64,000 nt of DNA, from positions 59,395,575-59,459,574 of the forward strand of contig CM064428.1 in NCBI GenBank assembly GCA_032690845.1. The letters are read 5' to 3'. The DNA is from Eleusine coracana subsp. coracana. Taxonomy: Eukaryota > Streptophyta > Magnoliopsida > Poales > Poaceae. The notes below the pieces were generated by a model. That model was not told the DNA's origin and did no database searches. It was given only the letters and a program-made list of their open reading frames with translations. A program made the translations under genes and the position numbers. Below are positions 1 through 11,259 of the stretch, piece after piece (position 1 is the first letter of the stretch; each line of letters opens with the position of its first letter).

Positions 1-40
1 GCCGGTACTGGTTAAAGCTTGTGTACATGATCCAGCGTGA
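1..40 (+). CDS. 3' end of an F-box-family gene (partial, runs off window)
   Basis: From base 2 the + strand reads PVLVKACVHDPA followed by TGA at 38-40. Almost the same ending (SPVVKACVHDPA, stop) closes the F-box pseudogene at about 4160. A related ending (PPVFNACVDEHG) is found in the intact 463 aa F-box protein at 56316-57707. The window therefore opens in the last codons of another member of this family. Whether the missing part is intact cannot be told. The 90 bases after the stop are also shared with the bases after 4160, so the duplicated unit includes 3' flank. Confidence 0.5.
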   Translation, partial: PVLVKACVHDPA

Positions 41-208
41 GAGAGAGGGTCACAGCCATGCCGGTGGGATCATGAGCAGTGCTCACCTATTTGCACCTGC
101 AGCAAACTCACCATTGTCATAAACTTGTATTCGTGGATATACGACAGTTAAAAGAGATGAATCGAGGAATCATCAAGCTCCAATGATGGGCATGTTCCAT
201 TGGTGCCT

Positions 209-575
209 TAGGGCAAGTACAATGGTGTCATCTCATAGGTCGTCTTATGCATGACATGTAATCTTAAGACGAGTTATAAGACAATTTATATAATGGGTGA
301 TCTGCTCAGCTGTCTCATATTCATTATATGACTCCTTAATTTGTGGATATAAAAAGGAATATTTTTACGCTAAAAGACCACTAGAATTTATACAATGGTG
401 TAAGAGCCGTCTTATACTCCTAAATTTTAGCGCAAGAGGTGGTTGCTTCATGAAACAACCACCTCTTTCTCTCACCAACTCATGTCTCTTCCACATCATC
501 AAAAATTCTATGTGACAATGCATGAGACAGTCTATGAGGCTACCTATATGTAGCACTGTACTACGCTACTTTGCA
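209..575. mobile_element. MITE-like element with internal palindrome
   Basis: The segment begins GGGCAAGTACAATGGTG. It ends in a loosely matching inverted form (reverse complement AGTACAGTGCTACATATAGG). It is AT-rich and has no convincing ORF. A 34-base near-perfect palindrome lies inside: AAGAGGTGGTTG at 434-445 pairs with CAACCACCTCTT at 456-467 around a TTCATGAA core. The ends are only partly matched and I could not fix a target-site duplication, so the limits are approximate. Confidence 0.35.
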
Positions 576-902
576 GTAATATCATATTATGGAGTAATTA
601 AGGGCTGCAAGAAGTCACAAGTAGAAGATACGACACAATTAATAGTCTTCTGCTGGAGTGGGATTTACTCTAATTGGATAATGTGCCAAATCCTCTATTA
701 CTTGTAGTTTCTCTCCTGCTAGTGACGATGTCCTTCTGATTGAACTTTGACAGCAACCTCTGCATTTAGTTCTTGAGGCTGCACTGTCCACACATCAAAG
801 CATGGAGCTAGATGTGTTCAGAATATAAAACGACTATTGTGGGTAGTGCAACCTCTCGTTTCCAACTTGAGGTCTTACTTCAAGAACGTATGGGTCTTAC
901 TT

Positions 903-1083
903 CTTGAGGCTGCAATGTTATTACTAGAACGTACTGAGTAAATCACCCATTGAATACAATGAGTAGGAGTTAGCAATGAGCAGAGTTGACCGTACAACAA
1001 TAGGTCTTCTCGAGGCTGCAATGTTATTACTAGATCGTTTGAGTTAGCAATGAGCAGAGTTGACTGTATACAGCGATAGGTCA
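903..1083. repeat. Imperfect tandem duplication
   Basis: Two adjoining units share two blocks: GAGGCTGCAATGTTATTACT (from about 906 and 1013) and GTTAGCAATGAGCAGAGTTG (from about 969 and 1046). The first unit (about 107 bases) carries an extra stretch between the blocks; the second is about 74 bases. No gene is recognised from 41 to 1083 apart from the MITE-like element. Confidence 0.6.
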
Positions 1084-1330
1084 TGAGAGGACGACGCAGG
1101 TGGGCGAAAACTTTTATTGAAGTGCCAGACACCACCTCTCTTGTTATAAATCAGACGGCCCTTGCATACTACAACCATATAATCTCACGAGTCATGCAAC
1201 AACAATGGAGCCGTGTCTATACAAAGAGAAGATATATCTACAAAGTACTCTCCATAGGAATTGGAAGCATCAGGGATCTTTCCATGACATGACATAGCTG
1301 CACAACTTGCTAAGCACCAGCCGGCAGCTT
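1083..1330. repeat. Intergenic module, copy 1 of 3
   Basis: This segment is strongly similar to 2968-3230 and 9201-9420. Shared landmarks are AGGTGGGCGAAAACTTTTAT, the stretch GTCTATACAAAGAGAAGATA, and CATCAGGGATCTTTCCATGA. It always lies upstream of an F-box-type remnant. On the - strand, copies 2 and 3 carry a similar short reading frame (GKIPDASN, IFSLYRH). In this copy a 2-base insertion (GATATATCT versus GATATCT) breaks that frame. Its function is unknown; it may be flank carried along in duplications of the F-box locus. Confidence 0.7.
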
Positions 1331-2095
1331 ATGGTTGCATACTCACGAGGGCCATCACTTGATCGGCATGTGCTAGCGAGCATGAAAATGTTGGACCAGG
1401 TTAGCTCTCTTGCGCCGTTGGATAAGGTTATGTTATGGGCGTGGGACAAGGGACACTATCACTCAGGCATGTACGATACACGGCAGCAACATATGTTAGG
1501 CACGTTAGTATTTGGTAAAACTGTCATTTATTTTTTGTGAGATAGGGAACCACCGTGTCAGGCCCATCATTAGCTATGGTGACAGCTAACCAATCTATAG
1601 AACCGAGACAACGCTAGCATGTTAATTTGTCTTTACGAGTGTACTACTACTAATAATAGAGACGACAAATAAATGAGTAGTACTAACTGATTAATATACA
1701 GAACACCTGGCAATTTTTATTATTGGCCCTTTTCAAATGTGATACTGACTGTAACAAGTGCGATTTAATTTGATCTTACATACCCAGCTGTAGATGTTAG
1801 GAACATCAAAGGGACAGAGTAGTTAGCCTTCAAATCTTCAGCTTGCCGATCGAATAGAGTTATATCTTTGGATAGGTTCCGTGTAGAAGGATGAAGGAAG
1901 AGCTAAGAACTCTGACCTCTCAGATTTTAGTAGGGATGCAGCAGGTGGGTAACCAATTGGTAGTTATGGGTCAACTCTTTAGTTCATTTGTTCTATTAGC
2001 TTCATAAGGTGGGAGAAAAATCTAGTTCATTTTATAGAATTTTGGGCCGACCCACTGACCCACAAAACTGAAAACCTGAAACCCAAGATTTTAGA
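1331..2095. other. Intergenic, nothing recognised
   Basis: A short open frame (1307-1540) exists but has no recognisable domain. The first bases after the module (CAGCTTATGGTTGCATACTC) resemble 3207-3225, so decayed F-box sequence may extend here. No RNA gene or clear transposon end was seen. Confidence 0.4.
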
Positions 2096-2640
2096 GTGAT
2101 TAGCGTGCTCTACGAGTGTTCCGTAGGAATGGCGTACAACACGGATACTGTCACGTCCATCACCTTCCACCAATCTCCACCGGGCAGAGGATGGAAGATA
2201 GCTGCGCGTGCGTGTAGGAGGATGAGCGCGCATGGCTACCACCATGTGGTGGGGCTTGCCTGGCTGATGGATGATGGAGCCTGAGCGTGGAGTGGGACCC
2301 CGAGAATACACTACGCCCTGAGGTGACCCGCAGGCTCCCGGGAAGCTGGAATACAATAGGCTGGACTTCTTGCATAGCACCGTGTAGATTGTAACAGCAT
2401 GGGAGGGGGTACGTCGTGTCACTCAAGCATAGGAGACGTGGCTGCTGTTCTCCTTGGACATCAGCACCATGCAGTTGGAGCGCTTCGACAACTGAAATAG
2501 ATTTGTCACTGCGGTTTACTCGTAGGAGCTGGAGACGTCGCCGGTGGTCGAAGCTTGTACATGTGACTTTGTATGAGGACGGGTATATAGTGGCCAGTAT
2601 GCACATATTTGCATCCACAGCTTATAACTCGCCGTTTTTA
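2096..2640 (+). pseudogene. F-box-family pseudogene, C-terminal part
   Basis: The stretch 2395-2640 is a diverged copy of 4000-4250. CTTGGACATCAGCACCATGCA corresponds to CTTGGACCTCAAAACCATGC, which encodes the LFSLDLKTMQVERF block of the family. The following GTCGCCGGTGGTCGAAGCTT corresponds to the TSPVVKAC ending. Stops and shifts occur inside, including TGA right after the FDN codons and a TAG in the ending. The part before 2395 (a frame with GRGWKIAARA) may be the preceding propeller region of the same gene, but that is weaker. This is a dead fragment. Confidence 0.55.
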
Positions 2641-2659
2641 TGATAACTGATTATACAAT

Positions 2660-3230
2660 AGTTAAAGGATAGGAACCGATGCATCTTTGATCTCAAAAGA
2701 TTAGGTAAGTTTGATTACTTCATTGAGCTACTTTGCAACAATCTCATAATCGGCTTGGAGATGCATCCCAACTTTTGCTCATTGCATCAGGTGTGGGCAA
2801 GGCAGCACATGGCCATAATAAAGTGATGATTATTACAAAGATGGACAAGGCAGCACAGGTGGGCAAGGTATTGGTGACACTACACAAACCATGTTTTCTC
2901 CTCAACCATATATAGCAGCTGTGGTTGGTAGGGAGCTATATGTTCTAAATATATGCAATGTTGCCTGAGGACGTAGGTGGGTGAATGAAATTTTTTATTG
3001 AACTGCCACAGACCTCTCTTGTTATAAAACAAACAGACGGGCCAATGGGCCATGCAAACAACAATACCACTAGACATACAACATGAACGAAGCTATGTCT
3101 ATACAAAGAGAAAATAGCTATGACGTACCCTCCATAGGCGTTGGAAGCATCAGGGATCTTTCCATTACAGGCAATAGGTGTAGGGCTGGTCAAGACCAGT
3201 CGACAGCTTATGCTTGCCTACTTAGAGAGC
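2660..3230. repeat. Intergenic module, copy 2 of 3 (longer form)
   Basis: This segment matches 8881-9420 over its whole length: an ACTTTGCAACAAT...CTCATA block, a CATAATAAAG block, a CTCAACCATA...AGCAGC block, then the part shared with copy 1. It lies directly upstream of the F-box pseudogene at 3231-4160. The longer form is therefore present twice and a shorter form once (1083-1330). Confidence 0.65.
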
Positions 3231-4160
3231 CAGAGGCGAGACTTGTTCCCCGATCTCGTCGTCTGTGTGAGCCCATATCACCTGCCTTGGTGTGTTCCTC
3301 ACCAATAATGCAGGATTCACCGAGTATTCGGACGGGATGGACGAGGACGTAGGCAAGGCCATTTCAATCTCTTACAGCTGCGCGCCTCGGAACGCATGCA
3401 GGATCTGATGGAACACGCAGAATATCGAGAGTTCATTTGTCATCCTTCACGGCGCTGCGCCATGTCGGCCACACCACGGGGTTTGTATTCTGGGTCATCA
3501 AAGACATTGACGATGGCACTGTGCTTGCCGCTAGTCCTTTAGGCTGGTTCACCTTGCCCTCGCATCACCCGGACCAGCTTTGGGGATCACACTTTTTTAG
3601 TATAAACATGGCAGGTGTTCTGCCTTTTCATTGCAGAAGAAGAGAGTTTGTGCCTGTCGATTGCCAGGCGGTATTTATACAGGACTACAAAGGTTTGTAC
3701 AGTTTATGTATTCTCAATCAAGTACTTCATCCACTACCGTGCTCAGATAACGGTTTGTCGGAAAAAGGCGCCGACGAGGCGAATCCACACGTGGTGCGGC
3801 TTGTAAGCCACATTCGGCGACAAGCTCTGTGTCTTTGAGCAGGTGATAGATACCACGACAGCTTGTGGTACCTAGAGAGGAATTCAGGACTATCTAAGGT
3901 GACCCACAGGACATTGCACCTGTCTGATGTGACGCGCGGTCTCCCCGGTCACAAAGGCTTCTTTGATACCACCACCGCGAAGATCGTCACGGCATGGGTG
4001 GGATTTAATTTGTTGTGCTAACTCCGGAAGAGGAGACTTGGCTGTTCTCCTTGGACCTCAAAACCATGCAGGTGGAGCGCTTCGACAACCAGAATAATAA
4101 TAGGTTTTCCACCGCGGTTACCCGTACAAGCTGGAGACGTCGCCGGTGGTCAAAGCTTGT
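3231..4160 (+). pseudogene. F-box-family pseudogene (beta-propeller and C-terminus)
   Basis: Pieces of the family can be read in order, but in different frames. They are VFLTNNAGFTEYSDGMDEDV (from about 3294); HTTGFVFWVIKDIDDGTVL (about 3470-3530), which matches the GSIYWVITGED block of the intact 463 aa paralogue; LSDVTRGLPG (about 3925), matching ISEATRGLPG; LTPEEETWLFSLDLKTMQVE (from about 4017); and YPYKLETSPVVKACVHDPA plus stop near 4180. Frameshifts lie near 4010 and 4125, and stops interrupt the middle. The F-box end itself is not recognisable. The middle of this copy reappears at about 15280-15370. It cannot encode a full protein. Confidence 0.7.
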
Positions 4161-4289
4161 GTACATGATCCAGCGTGAGAGAGAGAGAGGGGGTCACGGC
4201 CATACCGGCGGGGTCATGGCTATAGTGCCCATACATTTGTATCTGCAGCTAACTCACTTTTGTCATGATCCCGGTTTATAATTAAAGAG

Positions 4290-7200
4290 TACTTTTACAG
4301 TAGACCAAAATAAATGCATGTCATCCATTTAATCTATCCGATGGTCCAGACCATCACAATGATAATCTTTTAATCTATTTGTATCATAAGTATCGTATAC
4401 ATGTATTATAGTATCACATGGGTAATTTTGGAACATAAAGATGGTGGCAGACTTAATTTTTTAGTGTGAGAAAGCAAAATTCCAATACCAATCATTTGGA
4501 TAATCAAGTTCTTTAGTTTCTTTATGTTGTTTCGTTAGGGTTCGTGTGGTGGCGGCGGCATTAGCAGCAGGAATGAAGATGTTTGGAAGATCAAGAAGGT
4601 CAGTGGTGGTGGTGATCACGATCTCCCGCGGGGATGGGCTCCTCAAGCTCCTATGGCTGCTCGGTAGCCCATGGTGGCGATGCAGAAGCCAAGCCTCGCG
4701 CGACGTGTCTACAATCCGATGTATTTACATACGGATTCGCCATGGGCAGCATCGGGGAGATGTGAGCGGATGATCCAGCTCTGCTACACCAGGCTCGTGG
4801 AGCACAGGTGTTGATCCGGGCATTTTACAACGAGGGGGCCTAGCACGTCCTGCTGGAAGACAAACGGGGGATCATCCCCACACTCATTACAGCAAGACAG
4901 CCAAGAAACAAAGCATTGACTTAACAAATTGTTCATCATCACTAGCGATGATAAGAACTGAAAAACTGTCGTTCTGTCAATCGAAGAGCAATCGTGCCTC
5001 ACTAGAAGATAAACTGATTGTTGTAGAAGTTGATTCGTAATTTTATCTTGTGCCTCAAAAGTACCAAACTGCTTTGCCTATTATCTGGATGCATAATCCA
5101 TAACCCACACAACGATCTGCTGCCTGCCGGGACAACGCAGAATACAGCAAGGATTCCGTCGCGGCGGCCGACTCCGGCAAGGATCCTGTTCTGGCAGCAG
5201 CGGGCAAAACTCATGCTGCTATGCATCTGCGTTAGGCCGAGCCCTCCTCACAATCGATACCATAGATGAATTAACTCGTAAGTTATACAGTAATCTATTT
5301 AATAATAAAAGGAAATAAACTATTGATCAAGTGCCTAGAAAAAAAAGAGAAATAGTTTAGAAATTCCCACAAAAAAGCAAAACATCTAGCCCTTAATCTT
5401 CTCCTTGAGTGATCTCAGAATTACATCCAACCCTTGATCTTTCTTTGTCACCACCCGATTCCCCACCACTTCCCCTCTCTTCACATATCAGATCTGCTAC
5501 AAGACGAGAACCTGGTGTCCCCTTCCAATTCATTAGTCTTTGATTGATATGGAGATGCATCGACAAAGAATATCTCTTTTGATGTCCATCCCCGATGCCC
5601 ATGATTCTCACCCTTGGGAAACGATGTTGTTCAGCCCCATGAAGCCATGAGATCGTTCATAGCTGTCGGGCGACATGCACAAAACACAACTTGGCACGGT
5701 TCTCTCTCTCTCTGTCTCCCTGCGATCGTGATACCCTCACAATTCCTTGCGATCGTGATACCACTCTAATGGCAAACGTCAAGGCTTCTAACGCAAAGGC
5801 ATCACGGTGGCAGGTTTGCACAGGACGACAGACATTACTGTACAAGGCTAAGGGCAACGCGGTGGCCGGTGGCCGATGAGCTCGATTTCAGTATGTTCAA
5901 AATCTTCAGGTGAGTCAGTTGTGCACACTGATGGCTCGCTGGATTATTCTAGGATTGCATCCTTATTTTTAATCTTTATTGCCACAAACACATAGATCCA
6001 ACAGCGCATCTGTTTATTTTCAGTTCATCTCAAACGAGATAGAATAGAAGAGGATGACCAGCAAATATCTTTTTTGTGATTGTTTTACGATCTACAGAGT
6101 GAAACACAAGATGCAACACATTTACCCGGTGCAGGATTTGCTTACTCCGAGCCATGGAGCATGCGCACAAGGCATACATAGGCAAAGAAGACTATCAAGG
6201 TGTATCGGGAATGTGGGAATGTTTAAGATGGAATCATCAGGAAGCAAGGAGAAGGATTTATTGGAGCAAAGAGCAATCCATATCAGGAAAAGATCATGCA
6301 GAGCCAAAGATAGTTAAAAGATCCCATATTCCACAGAATGTCCGTCAGCACAGGGGAGACAATGATAGCAGAGAGTGGTAGAGGAAGAAGCTTATGTTTA
6401 TGGCGACCATCAATGAGACCCTGTTGGTGGCCATCACCATCTCGGTGTGAATTGCACGAGTAGGTGCTGAAAGAAACGGAGACAGGCAACATTGAGCTGA
6501 CTGATGACCACAATAGTGCAGTTTGGTGGTGATTGGCGGACTAGGCAAAACAGGATGCTAGGAACCTTAGGTCTTTCTTCATTGGCGTATGTTTCATCAA
6601 TTGGCACATGGGATCGATTACTTGATGTCTAATATGGCCTGAGAAGAGTTGCAGAGCACTGGATAAAAAGGGGTGGATAATGTGGCCAGAGCAGCAATTA
6701 TCATGGCATCACTGGCTTTTCGATGGCCCGGATAAGGAGAATGTTTTGGCTGCCAGAAGCTGCACCTGCGGCAGATGTTGACTTGAAAAGGGGCGCACAT
6801 CACAGAGAAGTAACATGCCATTGCGTTTCATGTTTGTGCATGCATTACTAGACAATGTCATGCGATTACGATTGAGATGCTAATGAATCCTCACTAATGT
6901 TTAGATTGAATCATTGTGACAAAGGCGACGTTCCTGCTAAAAATCACAATAAAGACAAAGGTCAGCACGGTGCAAAAAAAAAAAACAGCCACATCCAAGG
7001 CATGTGAGATCTTTTATAGTGCTTGCAAATAATATTTACAATGCATTGGTTCAAATCTAACGCTCTAAAATTAAAGGTCCAAATTAAAAGGTATTAAAAT
7101 ATTGATGAAGGTACTTAAGTATTGAGGGTAAGACTGTACTTTCATCTATTCTAAATCTGGAAAGAAGTAAATCTAATAGGAAATAGATTTGTATGTCATA

Positions 7201-7500
7201 TATTTTTATTTACATTGTCTTCTTAAGATTTACTTGGTTAACATTCACATACAATTAATACTCCTGTGCTTAATTTAAATAGCATGTTTCTGGCTTCATA
7301 TAGTTATCCTTATACCAACATGTTTCAACCAAAGCGTGCCACGTGCGGAGAGTGCGGTGCTGGAGCGTGCGGCGCGCGGCACAAGGGCACTGTGGCGTGT
7401 TGCTTCTAGGGTTAGGAGTCACGGCTGAAATATATATCTGTCAAATATTAACACATTTACCCTCGACACAGTAACAGGCAATTGCATACGGGTTTGGATG
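4290..7500. other. Intergenic, no gene recognised
   Basis: Several short open frames occur (for example 4546-4773, 6054-6317) but none shows a known domain, a partner exon or a conserved copy elsewhere in the window. There is a 15-base direct repeat (TGCGATCGTGATACC near 5720 and 5749) and an A-rich tract near 6976. I see no RNA gene, clear transposon end or long repeat. Confidence 0.4.
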
Positions 7501-8417
7501 AAACAGTAATTTCATACTAAAAATTTTGGGAGCTCCTGCGTTCGGACCAGCCTTGTCCTTTGTTTCCTGGCACCTAGGCCAAATGTTACCCGCCTCACGG
7601 CAAAAGTTGGCGCCCTGATTGATCTAAGGATTTTCTTCATTGAATATAAATTACAAAATTAATTTGATAAAAATAGGATGTCAATCATTTCCTACCCACT
7701 AATTTTTATATTCATCCCATCGAATATCTCTACAATCTATTAATTGAGGTACGATCGTCCACTTCGTGTCCATAAAGTTAGAGATTGAATCCAAATCGGT
7801 TTCGTACCTTTCATATCAAGTACCAAATTTCAAAAATTATAACTCCCTCATCCCAAGCTCAAATTAAGCAAACTCGGACTCTATATTGTAGCTCTCAAAA
7901 AGTTCTACAACTTTGGTATTCAATGGAAGTACAGATCCTGCCATTTAGATTTTCAAATATGTGATGCAAAAGTACTTATTCTGATTCAGACTTCTCTATG
8001 CAGATCTCTATGTGAGACCCATTGCTCTGAAGTCCAAATAATATGATCCACATATGTTTTAAAAAGGTATCGACAAGATTTACAATTTTCATGTTTTAAC
8101 GTTTTCCACTGGAGCAAAGTTTCAAGTTCAAAATCGTATTGTAATACAGTACTATTTTATAGACTGCGTAAATTGATTTTTCCTTTCAGATAACACTTCT
8201 AGAATATGGTAAAAAAATGGTGAAAAAAATATTATTTTTGATATATAAAATGGTATACTAAGAAGCATCAACAATAATATAAATATGATCTTTCATGTAA
8301 AAAATGTAAATAATATTATATATATCTAATAATTCTATTATGTGATTAATTTATATTTAAGTTATAAAGAGTGTTTTATTTTTTAAGTCCGTAGCAACAC
8401 ACGGACACTTTGCTAGT
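7501..8417 (+). mobile_element. Helitron-like element, 3' part
   Basis: The stretch 8388-8416 has the classic Helitron 3' end: a short hairpin (TCCGT...ACGGA around AGCAACAC) followed 7 bases later by CTAG at 8413-8416, then T. The upstream AT-rich 0.9 kb has no ORF and is plausible non-autonomous Helitron interior. I could not find the 5' TC end, so the left limit is nominal. Confidence 0.5.
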
Positions 8418-8842
8418 TGAGATATTAATTAAGCTTAATTGATTTCTTTCGCAAATTAGCACCTTTTGTAACTTTAATTTTTCTATATAGAGGACAACAG
8501 TTTCGGAGTGTAACATTGTCATTTTTTTCATAAACACATTCTAAAGTTATGAGGTTTATAATATTTAACAATACATGAAAAACTTGATGATGAAAAAATA
8601 TTAAGTTATGACAAATTATAGTTGTCATTAATTGTGACGCTACTATTTGCTTCATAAACTGATTAAGTTAGATATTTATGAAAACATATTTTGTCACAAT
8701 AGGGTAATAAAGGAATTTGGGACGATTTCTAACAGTTTTTTATGACGCGTAAAGAATGAATTGTCATAAACTGAATAAGTTAGAGACGTTTTGCTCTATT
8801 GTCATTGTCAAATCGTCACATATCATAAGGTTTCTTGTAGTG
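8418..8842. mobile_element. CACTA-type (En/Spm) element, right end
   Basis: The segment ends TTTCTTGTAGTG at 8831-8842, the reverse complement of a CACTACAAGAAA terminus. It contains repeated TGTCATAAACTGA.TAAGTTAGA motifs near 8650 and 8770, like the subterminal repeats of this class. No transposase frame is seen and no matching left CACTA end was found, so it is truncated or its left part was overwritten. Confidence 0.5.
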
Positions 8843-8877
8843 CTAGCCTGCGCAATTGCACGGGCCATACAATCTAG
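8843..8877 (+). mobile_element. Helitron 3' terminus
   Basis: GCAATTGCACGGGCC followed by ATACAAT and CTAG (8874-8877), then T, is a typical grass Helitron 3' end. It directly abuts the CACTA end, which suggests that the CACTA element landed inside an older Helitron. Confidence 0.45.
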
Positions 8878-8880
8878 TTA

Positions 8881-9430
8881 CAATAAAGGTACTTCAAGGA
8901 GAGGAAGCAAAGCATTTTTTATCTCCAAAGATTAAGCAAAGAGTTCGATTGTTTCGTGGTGGTACTTTGCAACAATTCTCATAGTACGTATCTGGGAGAT
9001 ATGCAGCCCAACTTATACTCCAATACATTGTACGGTGGGCAAGATATATAGCACAGAGCATAATAAAGCATTGATTGTTAGAAGTAAAGACTAGGCACTT
9101 CCGTATTTGTGACAATGTTCAAGTCGTGTTAATTTTCTCCACAACCATAGCAGCCGAGGTCAGTTTGGGACCTATGTTCTATATTTATGTGTGTAAGCCG
9201 TGAGAGGACGCAGGTGGGCGAAAACTTTTTATTGAAGTGCCAGACACCTCTCATGTTATATATCAGACGGCCTTGTCTCACGAGTCATGCAACAACAGTG
9301 GAGCCATGTCTATACAAAGAGAAGATATCTACAAAGTACTCTCCATAGGAATTGGACGTGTCAGGGATCTTTCCATGACATGACACAGCTGCCCCATTTG
9401 CTAAGCACCAGCTGGCATTCTTGGACGACT
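8881..9430. repeat. Intergenic module, copy 3 of 3
   Basis: The last 220 bases of this copy (9201-9420) are close to 1083-1330, and the whole of it matches 2660-3230. It lies about 460 bases upstream of the F-box pseudogene at 9893, repeating the layout module then F-box gene seen at 3231. The - strand holds an open frame (9285-9482) containing GKIPDTSNSYGEYFVDIF, also readable with changes in copy 2. Confidence 0.65.
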
Positions 9431-9892
9431 TGGGTGGCAATCCGGTGCCGCGGTCGGTCAATAGCAGTTTTCGTCCATGCACGCACGCACGCCATATTCT
9501 CGATCCAACACTCGTGTGACCTTCACCTCATCTGTTTTGCCCCTTGGACGACTCTGGTGCCTGGTGGCATTCCTGCGCCGTCGCCCATAGGCCCCCTTTC
9601 CAGCAGTCTCCATCTTCATACGCTGTCGCTGGAGCCCGATCAAAACCTGGCACAACCCGGCTGATGGCACAGCGGTGCGTGCTGTAATGCAGGCACAGCG
9701 GCCGAAGAGGTGTTGTTTCGTAACCTAAAGAAGATCCGAATCGGACATGAAGTTCGAGACAAATATCTTTTCTAAACCGGCTCTCTTTAATCTGGACGTA
9801 ACCGATTCGTTCTTGTACTGGCGTCCAAACCGGTTCTTTGTTGTATTTGGTCGCTGTTACAAAAAGGAAGAGAGCTACTGTGGGCAGCGGCC

Positions 9893-11259
9893 ATGGATTT
9901 GAACAGCATGTCCGTCGACATCCTCGAGTACGTCATACTGTGCCTCGACTGCCCAATCAGCCTAGTCCGAGCGTCATCTGCATGCAAGCTATGGCGTCAC
10001 ATCATAGCCGGCACCGTCTTCGTCCAACGCTTCCGAGCTCTCCACGAACCACCTGCCGTTGGCTCTTACTACAACACCAATGGGCACCTGTCCACATTTC
10101 CACGCTTCGAACCCGCGCTACTGCCGCCTACTTCCATTGACAGCAGACACGTCTCGCTTGACTTCCTCTCCGCGATAAACACCCCACCATGGACTTTAGA
10201 AATCAAGGATAGCCACCGAAGCCTGCTCCTCGTAGAATCCGTTAGCTTTAGTTCTTGTTCGGTTTGGCCAGAACAGGTCAGAATGAGCCCCGTTCCGGCT
10301 GGATTGATTTGACCCCATTTTGATTCCGGTCCGCTGCAAAATTGCTGTTTGTTTAAAAACTGGCAGGGAATGAAATCCGGTCCGTTTTATTAATTTTATA
10401 GACTTTATGAACCGGATTGAATCTTTGTCTCATGAGATCTGGAATGAAAACAGCCGGATCACTATTCCCGGCCCAGAACAATTCTTAGGCCTATTTCAAT
10501 CCCATAGAACCGAACAAAGCCTTAAAGATTTCAGGCGTCATTAGTGCATGTACGTGTGTGAGCCCATGACCCGACGATTCCAGGAGGTTGCAAAATTGGT
10601 GACTAGGCCCTCTCGCGCACGTGAATTCCAAGCCTTCCTCCTAGAAGGCGCTGAGCCAGGTGACATAGGTATGTCAAATTTCAGGGTCGTTTGCCTGTCT
10701 AAGCGCGGCGGCGATGAGGCCGGCATATTGACATCGGGTGGCCCAGTCCGCAAAGTCAGTATCAGCAACCAAGGGGCAAAAATGATATGCATGGGGTCTG
10801 CCGCGGGTTGCATGTACTGGTACATCAGGGGTGAGAGTGGGATAGTGTTCTTCGCCTTGGACCAGAGCACCACCGAGTTCTCATCTTTCTTGTTGCCCGG
10901 CACCGAGGACTTTGCTCAAGCAACGATCCCCTCCATGTTTGCTGTCACCACCGGCCGCGACGGTAAGGCACGCATTGTGTTTCTCAGCGGCGGCAAGGCG
11001 TTCGCGATCGGCCGCTGGGTGCAGGAGAAAGGCGTAGGGCGGTTGACGGCAACAAAGCTTGGGCTGCCTTCGAATCAGAAATTCTCTCTCGCCCGCTCCG
11101 TGCCTTTCTCTGTTGATGAAACGATGGGCACGGTGCGGATCGTCGTAACCTCCCAAGGGGATATAGTTCCCGCGTTGCGTGTACAAATTAGACATCGAGA
11201 AGATGCGGATGAGGCTCACCGAGAATAATGAGAAGCCGTATCTGGTCAAGCTGCATTGA
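9893..11259 (+). pseudogene. F-box / beta-propeller gene, disrupted
   Basis: The frame opens at 9893 with an F-box (SVDILEYVILCL...RASSACKLWRHII, about residues 7-42), as in substrate-recruiting subunits of SCF ubiquitin ligases. A propeller-like region follows, with the family blocks SRHVSLDFL and VCEPMTRRFQ. Three lesions are visible. A 271 bp MITE lies at 10251-10521 after LLLVESVSF. An in-frame TAG lies just before CMYVCEPM (near 10538). A frameshift between about 11165 and 11185 puts the true ending (KLDIEKMRMRLTENNEKPY, stop TGA at 11257-11259) in another frame. Removing the MITE and one target repeat restores the frame up to the TAG. The rest (10548-11160) has stayed open, so inactivation looks recent. 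A truncated product from the first 120 codons is possible but unlikely to matter. Confidence 0.75.
10251..10521. mobile_element. Tourist-like MITE inside the F-box gene
   Basis: The ends are inverted repeats: GTTCTTGTTCGGTTT on the left, and GGCTTTGTTCGGTTC as the reverse complement of the right. They are flanked by the 3-base direct repeat TTA (10248-10250 and 10522-10524). Length, end sequence and TTA duplication fit PIF/Harbinger Tourist-type MITEs. It has no coding capacity. Confidence 0.75.

Noticed and set aside
4546..4773. A possible coding fragment (Ala-rich start, then basic stretch)
   Set aside because: No domain, no homologous copy in the window and no splice support in any frame.
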